Shown: piece after piece, positions 56,542 to 64,000 of the stretch
Layout: each line of letters opens with the position of its first letter
Position numbering within the stretch: the stretch's first letter is position 1
Assembly: GCA_038496445.1 (NCBI GenBank)
Contig: JALMLS010000341.1
Coordinates: forward strand, 99,663-163,662
Direction: 5' to 3'
Source: Trichosphaerium sp. ATCC 40318
Lineage: Eukaryota; Discosea; Flabellinia; Trichosidae
DNA length: 64,000 nt
Program-made: the position numbers and the translations under genes
Notes under the pieces: model-generated
What the model was told of the DNA's origin: nothing
Databases searched by the model: none
The model's input: only the letters and a program-made list of their open reading frames with translations

Positions 56542-57043
56542 TCAATCCGTAGCCATTGGTGTGAGGCTTGGAAATATTTTGGATATGCGGTATGGAAATG
56601 GTTTAGGGTACGAGTTATGAAAGAACTAAAAATTGATCTTTTTAAAATAAAAATAGGGGTCAACTCCAACTGTAGCGTCCATACCATGTTAGGGTATCCT
56701 AATGAGTCTTCCAGTTGTTTTAGTACTTCGCCTATGTGGTCCACAGCGTCATGAAACTGTTCGCTACCTTTTAACAGTGTTAATCAATCTACAGTTAAAC
56801 AGTACGCTCAGGTGTTGTATTTGTGCTTGCCTTCTTCGGTGTACTCTGCTGTTATTATTTGACGTTGCTTCTCAAATATTCGTTTAGAAACAAATATTGG
56901 CCATCCAAGGTGCCCTTCACAGTTTTAACTACAATAACTGCCAAAAAGGTAGCGTAAGGTACGTCACCTTTTGACACATCATCAATATCTATTACGATGT
57001 CATACTCTTGAGTGCGAACACTGCTTGCCCATGTAGTACCCAT
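56542..57043 (-). CDS. Probable N-terminal exons of the GTPase gene, or a separate small gene
   Basis: ATG 57043 reads MGTTWASSVRTQEYDIVID, then, after introns with donors gtgacg, gttt and gtactg, GHLGWPIFSTPKKASTN, ERSEQFHDAVDHIGEVLK and LEDSLGYPNM. The next exon reads FFHNSYPKPFPYRISK and meets a stop at 56542. The YDIVIDID...GWPI opening resembles the N termini of amoebal GTPases of the adjoining type (from memory), so one gene is likely. As read, a stop intervenes, so it is listed separately. Confidence 0.5.
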
Positions 57044-57820
57044 TTGCGTTGAATTGTAAGTTGTAATTGGGACTGTTACTTAAGTGATGACTTAAAGTTG
57101 CAAAACTCATGGGATGGCTAAGAAGGTTGAAGACATCCTTAGTTGACCAAGTAAAATGCAGAGGAGGCGGCCATCATGATTACCAATAAACAAACCAACC
57201 TTATTGACTATGACTTGCAATCCTGTGAAATAAATAGCTATTAAAAACCATTGTATCGCAATTAGATGTGAGAATCGCCTGGAAAGGGTTTTTGAGTCAC
57301 GCTTTCAACTCATACCAATTGAAATTTGGGTTGCATGTGAAAATGGAACAAGCATTTAAGAAATATTGTTATATTCATGTTTGAATTAACAGGTACATGC
57401 GTTAAAGAATTGGCTGGTGTTCAAAAAATAGGTCTTCGATTACCAACGTCGTTTTGTTAATATGGTTGACTTTCCAACATCGCACGTATTTCTTTTTAGA
57501 TGCGCGGCGAACATATTTTATTTCGGTTTTTGGAGGTCATGTCAGCTTATACTGACGAAAACGAAGTAATTGTGCCAAGTATCTTATTTTCATTAGGCAT
57601 TTGTGGAACAGTAAGACCACTTTTCAAATTATCCAAAACATATATTGTCGCCACCTCTTAATAGAAACATTCACTTGATTTGGCTATCGTATGGGTGGTT
57701 ATTACGTCACGTGTTCATTTAAAAACAGGTTAAGCAAACGGTTTTCAAACGCATGAATTATTTGTGCACTCCCCACATACCTACCTTCCGTGTACAGCGC
57801 TGCCTATAATTTGCAGTTCC
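57044..57820. other. Intergenic; holds LRR remnant and promoter of Ras-like gene A
   Basis: Apart from the LRR fragment at 57392-57460 nothing coding is supported. From about 57640 the sequence matches that before the second Ras-like gene (from about 60150), including CGTCACGTGTTCATTTAAAAA. Confidence 0.5.
57392..57460 (+). pseudogene. Fragment of an F-box/LRR repeat
   Basis: Reads VKELAGVQKIGLRLP before a stop, compared with IKALAGVQTIGLRNA in the gene at 30346-31537. Only one repeat is left. Confidence 0.6.
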
Positions 57821-58956
57821 ATGGGCCATAAAAGCAGTAAAGAAGTAAAGCCCACAGCTAACACTCCAGGTAGCTAAACTGATTTTTCTTCTCTATTGCT
57901 CTTTTATTTAACACAGTTGCTGTCGATTTTGATTAACTAACAGCGCACATAGCGCCTACAAAACCTACCAATGTTATCAAAGAGGCTCCAAAAGAATAGT
58001 AAGACACTCATTTCATGTGTATCTATTTACTGACACTTCTTGTTAACCAAAGCGATTATTTATTCAACATAGCACCACTTGGAGATTCTGGTGTTGGGAA
58101 AAGTAGTCTCGTGCTTAGATTCGCTGATGACACATTTACGGAAGCATTCATATCCTCCGTTGGCGAAGAAGGAAAAGTACACAGTTTTACAAGACAAAAA
58201 CTCCAACATGTTTTTACCCTTTGTGTAACTACTTTTTTGTTTGAATTAAATCACGTGACAATGGTTTGTCTTTAACTTTCTACGTTTAGAAAATAAAAGA
58301 TATCAAGATAGAAGACGAAAAGATTCTTAGGCTACATGTTTACGATATTTGTGGTACGCTTCTCTATGGCACTGTACTACCCTTTAACACACGTTTTTTT
58401 AAGGCCAAGAAAGACGTTTTTTAGGCAGATGCAATCCCTATAGAGTTTATCATGGTGTTATGATAACTTACGACATAACACGCCAAGAGACTTTTGATGA
58501 TTTGGTCAAGTGGATGAATGAGCTTGAAAGATATGCGGGAGACGACCTCCAAAAAATACTTGTGGGAACTAAATGCGATCTAACAGATCGCCGTGTTATT
58601 GATACTGATACTGCCAAGGTAAACAAACTCAGTAATGCTTGGCATCATCTGTGTTTTCATTTTGTTTAACACTCACAAACTGTTTCAGGCGTTCGCTGAT
58701 ACTCACAAGATGGAGTTCTTAGAGACATCATCCAAGGACTCAATAAATGGTATGATCTTTATCTACGCATGAACTAGTTTAATAATTTGATTTTGTAGTG
58801 ACAGAAGCCATTGAATTATTGTCATCTAAAATTATGGCAAACATTGTGAAAAAGCAAGAAGAGCAAAATCAGAATAACGAGTCGGAACAAAGCACAAGTG
58901 GATCCAATCGTACCAAAAAAAAAAAAAAAACAAAAAAAAAGAGCAGTAAGCAATAA
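57821..58956 (+). CDS. Ras-like small GTPase A
   Basis: MGHKSSKEVKPTANTP starts the protein; Gly2 with Ser6 fits an N-myristoylation signal. After two short introns come GDSGVGKSSLVLRFADD (G1), LHVYDICGQERRFLG (G3), ITYDITRQETFDDL, VGTKCDLTDRRV (G4) and FLETSSKDS (G5). All nucleotide-binding motifs are present. Instead of a C-terminal prenylation box the end is a run of Lys (encoded by 16 A residues and more), then SSKQ, so membrane contact may be by myristate plus basic charge. Introns have donors gtagct, gtacac, gtacgc, gtaaac and similar. A tandem paralogue follows at 60317. Confidence 0.85.
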
Positions 58957-60316
58957 ACAACATAAAAATAAACTCAGATACACTTGTGGAGTCATGTTTT
59001 TTTGGTTAGTTGTAGCAACACCAGTATCAGTACTTGGTGGTTGTGCATCGAACATTGGATCATACATACTTATAGCACTTTTTCATTAGCATCATGGCGC
59101 AATTGACAATGAAAAAGCTTCTCCTTTACAACAAGCTTAAAAAATAAAGTATTATACAGCATCCTCAATACCGGATGTTTGAAAGCTGGTACCCTACAAC
59201 TTTGTGAACTATTGTCTGTTTCATTCAAGTTTTGAGACAGACTGACTTTTAGCAAAAAAAATCCAGTTCCTGCCCGATCTGTCAGATCTGACGGATTTGA
59301 CACTTCTGGCAGATCTTGCAAATTGTAATTTTTTAAATGTGAGCTACCCTGTCGAGTGAATCCAACCGTTTCAAACCCACGTGATTTAACAAACCTCATA
59401 GCAACTTTTTTATTTACATATTTTGACACCTAGCAGCATTTACAAAGCCTACAGGTGGTGTTTTGGGGCGGTTTTGACTTTGTTAAACCTTCATTGCTAT
59501 TTGGATGCTACCATGGCACTTCTGTTAGCGTGGTAGGCGCTAGCGTAGCGCTAGTAAGTTATACATGTACGTTGATTTTTTGAAGCAAAACATACTGCAA
59601 ATAGTGTTTGAGGCATTCATACCGTGTTTGGCAGTAATGCGATAGCTTTGTAGGACATCATACCTTTTTAATTCGATTTCTAGCTCATGAGCACTTCTGT
59701 GGTTTGATCGTACCGTGTACAGTTTGCGTAGGTAAAATACTGAGATCATCTTCCATCTATTGAAACTGACATCGAAAAGTTTGTTATTACTTAAGGTACG
59801 TAAGTCACACTATGAAGGACAACATAGTAACGTAAATAGTTCACATTGTGATAGATCTACATCATTTGACAGAAGTGTCAATTTTTGCTAGATCTGCTAA
59901 AAGTGCTACTTTCTAGAAAATATTAGTAAAACTTGAATGACACAGACAATATTTTCTATGAGGTTTTCATGTTATAACACCAGTTGATGTTGTGAGAGTT
60001 AATACCAAGTGCCTTGCTAGAGTACGTATCTATTGTGAGCTTCCTGTCATGTATCTGGTTTTCGCTAATCGTTTACCCAGCTTATTTGAAAAGCACATGA
60101 TCATGGTGTCATAAACACAAATTTGATTTGGGTTTTGGAGCTTTTTGTCGCCACCTCTAAATACACATTTATTTGATTGGATTTCGTGTGGGCTTGTATC
60201 GCGTCACGTGTTCATTTAAAAAAATTTCGCTAACCCGAAAAGCTTTATTTGTTTGCTCACTTCTCTCAGCCTACCCTTGAAAGACACCTACTGCGTTGCC
60301 TATAATTAGCAGAGAT
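58957..60316. other. Spacer between the tandem GTPase genes
   Basis: Minus-strand frames at 59070-59429 and 59540-59749 are open. The second begins with an ATG (MISVFYLRKLYTVRSNH) and is followed by a gtatga donor, so a small two- or three-exon minus gene is possible, but no consistent join was found and no domain is recognised. Upstream of 60317 lies the duplicated promoter region. Confidence 0.35.
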
Positions 60317-61380
60317 ATGGGCGATAAAAGCAGTAAAGAAGCAAAACCCACAACTAAAACTCCAGGTAGCTAAAACTGAATTTCTCTTCTCTTCTATTGT
60401 TCGTTTATTGACGATCGGTTGTTACCTGTCGATTTTGATTAAATAACAGGTTACGTATCCCGCGACCATACAGAGCCTCTAAAAGAATAGTAAGACACTC
60501 ATTTCATGTGTATTTCTATTTACTGCCACTTCTTGTTAGCCAAAGCGATTTCAACATAGCACTGATTGGAAATCGTGGTGTTGGGAAACGTAGCCTTGTA
60601 CATAGGTTCGTTGATGACACCTATACAAATCAGTACCCCGAAGGTGAAGAAAAAGTACGCAATGACTCCAAAGGTGAAGAAAAAGTACGCAATGACAAGC
60701 GCAAAACAACTTTCCACTGCTGTTTGCTCAGACAAAAAAACACGTGTTAAAACTATCAATTGATTTTTAATGCAATCGCTAACTGCTACATTTAGATAAG
60801 TATAAAAGAAATCAATATAAAGGGTGAAAAGATTAGGCTACATGTTTGCGCGAATCAAAGTATGCTTCTCTACAACACTATCCTTTATCATAATGTATAT
60901 TTAGGCCGTCCATCCCAAATGATTAACGCCCACACTCCCTATAGAGGTTATCATGGCATTTTGTTATTGTTTGACATAACACGCCGTGAATCTTTTCATT
61001 ACAGTATGTGGAATTGGCTGCAAGAGATTCAAAGATATGGGAGAGAAGACGCACAAACTATACTTGTCGGAACTAAATGCGATCTAACAGCAAACCGTGT
61101 TATTGGTTATGATACTGCCAAGGTAAACAATGTCTAATAATTGGCAACATAGTGTTTTCATTTGTTTAAAACTTGCTTACTTAAAACTCATACCAACTTT
61201 TTTCAGGAGGTAGCTGACGGTTTAGAGATGTCGTTCATAGAAACATCAGCTAAAAACTCAACAAATGGTATGAAGTTACCTATGCATGAACTAGTTTAAT
61301 AATTTGATTTTGTAGTGACAGAAGCCTTTGAGTTATTGGTCTCTAAAATTATGGCAAAATATAGGAAAAAACCAAAATAA
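60317..61380 (+). CDS. Ras-like protein B with degraded GTPase motifs
   Basis: MGDKSSKEAKPTTKTPG parallels gene A, and the exon layout is the same. The P loop reads GNRGVGKRSLVHRF: the Ser/Thr that holds magnesium is Arg. The DxxGQE switch is gone; the corresponding text is LHVCANQSRPSQMIN. LLLFDITRRESFHY, VGTKCDLTANRV and FIETSAKNS are kept. A 30-bp tandem duplication (60641-60700) doubles the coding block GEEKVRND and the gtacgc donor. The frame stays open to the stop at 61378-61380, so this may be a pseudo-GTPase or an early pseudogene. The C terminus is short and basic (YRKKPK). Confidence 0.7.
60641..60700 (+). repeat. 30-bp tandem duplication spanning a splice donor
   Basis: AAGGTGAAGAAAAAGTACGC plus AATGAC occurs at 60641-60666 and 60671-60696. 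Each copy carries a GTACGC donor. Gene A has a single such site. Confidence 0.9.
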
Positions 61381-62390
61381 CAGCTTTTTACAAAATACAA
61401 AAAGTTGCCACAACAAATTACTAGAGAATTTTTCGCTAAGCAGTTGAATGTGCTACGGCGTAAGCCCTACATGCCTTGAATCTACACGGTAAGTATAAGA
61501 GCTTAATATACAACTGTAGCCGTGAGAAAAAATAAATACGTTTAACTGTTTTAATGGTATGACGTTATTGTAAAATGTGAAAATCTCCTAGCTAGGTATT
61601 TGTTGTTCATCGCATGTACCTTAAAAGTGTATAAAGAGTAGTAGTGCATCGAACCTGAGCGTACACACTAAAATGATAGTTGTGGCTCCGCTAAAAACGT
61701 TAAGTTCAGCTCATTGATCTTTATTAGCGATAGAAAACCCAGCTAAACGCTTTTCATTTGTGTAGTGCGCTTTTTCCAAAAATGTTTACAGTTTTTTTTC
61801 TCTTTCTAACTTATGCAACATCCCAAACAGCCAAAAATGATACTCACATACTACATGCACATTGCGAATACAATACATCGTTTTTGGCTGTTTGGGATGT
61901 TGCATAAGTTAGTGAACAAAAATGTTTTCTAAACTGCGTTGTTTGCCACCTCACGTCAGGGATAAGTAGTACATCACTGTTTAAGAGGATTTGGCCTATT
62001 CATTTGGCAGTAAAAGGTGTTGATGCTCTTAAATAAGGAATTAAAAGTTCTTTTTTTGCTGAAAAGATGACGACACATATTTTCTATGATAATTACGCAT
62101 AATGTACATATTGTGCATCTCTTTTAAGATCCTCCCCTTGAAATACAAACCTTAACCTATCATGTACGGCAGTTTCAGGAGAGTAGCTGACTGCTGTGTG
62201 GTTGACACATTTTTTACTTTTTCATCAACTGCTTAGAGAAAAATTCTCTAGTAGATCAGAAGAGTACAACCATACCAAGCCCAAACAAAAAAGACAGTGG
62301 AGTAAAATAAAATAAACTTTTGGTTGAAGGTTTTTTTGTTTATTTTATTGTGAACAACGTTAATGACGTTTTTGCTTGAGTCTTTCTTTT
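61381..62390. other. Intergenic region containing a perfect hairpin
   Basis: No coding exon is supported between the Ras-like gene and the end of the VIT/VWA gene. The hairpin at 61806-61912 is the only clear structure. Confidence 0.5.
61806..61912. repeat. Perfect 32-bp inverted repeat with 43-base loop
   Basis: CTAACTTATGCAACATCCCA and the next 12 bases (61806-61837) are exactly complementary to 61881-61912. No flanking target duplication is obvious. It could be a tiny MITE or a small-RNA hairpin precursor. Confidence 0.9.
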
Positions 62391-64000
62391 TTACGTACAA
62401 GGAAATTTTGAACTTAAAAAAGTCCTTGCTTCCTCAATTATTGACTCTTTGTTAGCGTTAGGGCATATTAATAGTGCCTTAGTAACAAACTTCTCTGACT
62501 TTCTACTTAGTAAATCCCACAACCCTTTTTTTTCTGAGAATTTTAAGGACAACAACACAATGCCAAGAACAGTAACCCATATAGATATACCAAGCTCTTC
62601 TTTCATCAACTCCTTAGGCATTGCACTCTTTATAGTACTAATTTCACACCCAAGTTGCTGTGCAAACTCAAGACAGAGAGAGAAACTTCCATCAGCATTT
62701 TGAAGGAGAACAAAGTTGTCAAATGGACTTTGAGTGCTCGCTTTAAACAATCAGTAAACAGGTGGTTTTAATGCTTGATGTACCTCTTGTTGGTGTTGCT
62801 ATAAGCTTGTATACTCTTCTAGACAATATAGAAGTACTAGAAGAGACATCTTCATTTAACGTGTCGCTAGTGCCAGCTGAACTCCAGCCGGAATCTGTAT
62901 CACTTTCACAAGTATCAAATTGCTCTAGATGAGCAGACTGTGATACAGCCACTGGTGTATGTGGTAATTCAGGCATCATATTTGTAAACGAAGCAGATTT
63001 TTTTACTTGTGTAACACCACTACTAGAACTCCTACAAAAATAATGTCAAAAAAACAAACCGAACTTCTTGTTTCAATTACAAAAAAGAAAAAAAAGAGAA
63101 CCGTACTCCCTGACTACAAGCATTTGAGGTTCTAGTCTATTTTGGTGGTTGGACATAAACGGTTTATAAGGTAAGTCACGCTCTAGATAGAAGATCAACT
63201 AAACGACAACCAGCGAATATCAATGAACGCTTGTAACAATACCTGTAGCAATACGATCCTTTACTGTTTTCTCCTTGCGTTTAAGTTCCATACGCTCTTG
63301 AATTAACCTTGCTTGGAACTGTTCAGAAAGTAAGATCCGAGACTTCTTGGCATCATCATTTATATCAACAGTCTCTAATACCCCAGTCTAAGGAAAGGTA
63401 AGAAAGGTACATTCAAGCACAAAAAATTCAAAATAAAAAAAAGTACTTACCGCAGATTCACTTTGTCGCTCCTCTATAGCAACAAAGGTAGTATACCTCG
63501 ACAGAATATTCCATCTAAGATATAGAAGTCAGATTATGGTAACACATGCACTGGAAAATCAACGACCATGCAACGTCTTAGTCACAAAAAATCGGTCAAT
63601 TTCTTCTTGTAGTACCTTAATGCAATATCAATAATACGTTGTTTGTATTGCTCTCCTTTACTCTCTAAATCTCTAATAAGAGATGATGCAGCCAACCTAT
63701 GTAACATAGCTCCAGAAACAACAGAGCAAGACTTAGACACTAACAACAAATAAAGTGTTAGCTGAGATTAAACTTCAAGCAATATTTCTTACCCGGAATA
63801 GAAAATTTATGATCATCAGCACCAGTAGTTCCAGTAATATTAATGTTTGTCTCTTGAATATCTTCAGCTTTACAAAACGCGTGGACTACAAGCTTTTCTT
63901 TACCAAATATTGGTGCAAGAGAAAGCGGTATTGGTCTCTTTAATACTGGTACTTTACCCAGTCAAGACATACCTAGTACCATCAATAAACATCCAACAAA
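62391..64000 (-). CDS. VIT/VWA-domain protein (VWA5/PARP4-like), C-terminal part
   Basis: The gene enters from beyond the right edge. Exons read VPVLKRPIPLSLAPIFGKEK, LHRLAASSLIRDLESKG, IIDIALRYNILSRYTTFVAI, then a linker and the C-terminal domain FVLLQNADGSFSLCLEFAQ, WVTVLGIVLLSLKFSEKK and LLSRKSEKFVTKAL, ending near 62391. The L..LAA..LI.DLE...I...AL+Y...S.YT.FV block directly follows the VWA domain in VIT-VWA proteins (VWA5A, vault PARP4, Dictyostelium VWFA-like). Role is not established for this organism. Several introns with gtac donors; the final codons may instead be an intron start (gtacgt at 62399). Confidence 0.8.

Noticed and set aside
56820-56980. An 18-base GT..AG stretch (GTCAAATAATAACAGCAG) that looked like a micro-intron
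   Set aside because: A normal 46-base intron starting GTTTCT gives a better frame (GWPIF joined to STPKKAST), so no tiny intron is needed.
1-64000. CRISPR arrays, rRNA genes, tRNA genes
   Set aside because: No regularly spaced repeats with unique spacers and no rRNA or complete tRNA cloverleaf were recognised; the DNA is eukaryotic.

Overview
The window is nuclear DNA of a protist. It is AT-rich, densely packed with genes on both strands, and nearly every gene is cut by short introns of about 40-110 bases. The donors favour GTACG, and a few introns appear to start with GCACG. Several gene types point to Amoebozoa: a kinase followed by an SH2 domain as in the Dictyostelium Shk kinases, a PurC-PurE-PurK fusion, a VIT/VWA protein, and a P-loop GTPase with an Hsp20-like tail. 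A TGA-encoded selenocysteine argues against most fungi and plants. This assignment is an inference; no rRNA or tRNA was seen to confirm it.

Layout. 0-10 kb: a MORN-like repeat protein (cut by the window edge), an AGFG-type ArfGAP, a lectin/PSI membrane protein, a La-type RNA-binding protein that ends in a RIG-I-like zinc domain, and a SEL1L/Hrd3 homologue. 10-22 kb: the trifunctional purine enzyme, an RBBP6/Mpe1-type RING protein, a molybdopterin-binding-domain protein and a PhoD-type phosphatase. 22-24.2 kb: an accessory island with tandem repeats, a candidate inverted-repeat element and a His-Cys box nuclease gene between 46-bp direct repeats. 24-38.5 kb: a 2-oxoglutarate oxygenase, a lipoyltransferase, selenoprotein M with a SECIS element, an F-box/LRR protein, the kinase-SH2 protein and a JmjC-PHD demethylase.

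38.5-50.4 kb is looser, with a second MORN-like gene, several unrecognised small genes, a cytochrome P450, a secreted beta-helix protein and a decayed MORN copy. 50.4-64 kb holds a second PhoD gene, inverted relative to the first, a SHOCT protein, the GTPase-Hsp20 gene, a tandem pair of Ras-like GTPases (one with ruined catalytic motifs), a perfect 32-bp hairpin and the 3' part of a VIT/VWA gene.

There are no operons. Shared themes are secretory-pathway and ER quality control (ArfGAP, SEL1L, selenoprotein M, oxygenase), RNA and chromatin work (La fusion, RBBP6, JmjC) and signalling (kinase-SH2, GTPases). The palindrome CACGTG, often as TCACGTGA, is far more frequent than base composition predicts. 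All exon limits were read by eye from splice signals and frame, with no transcript data.
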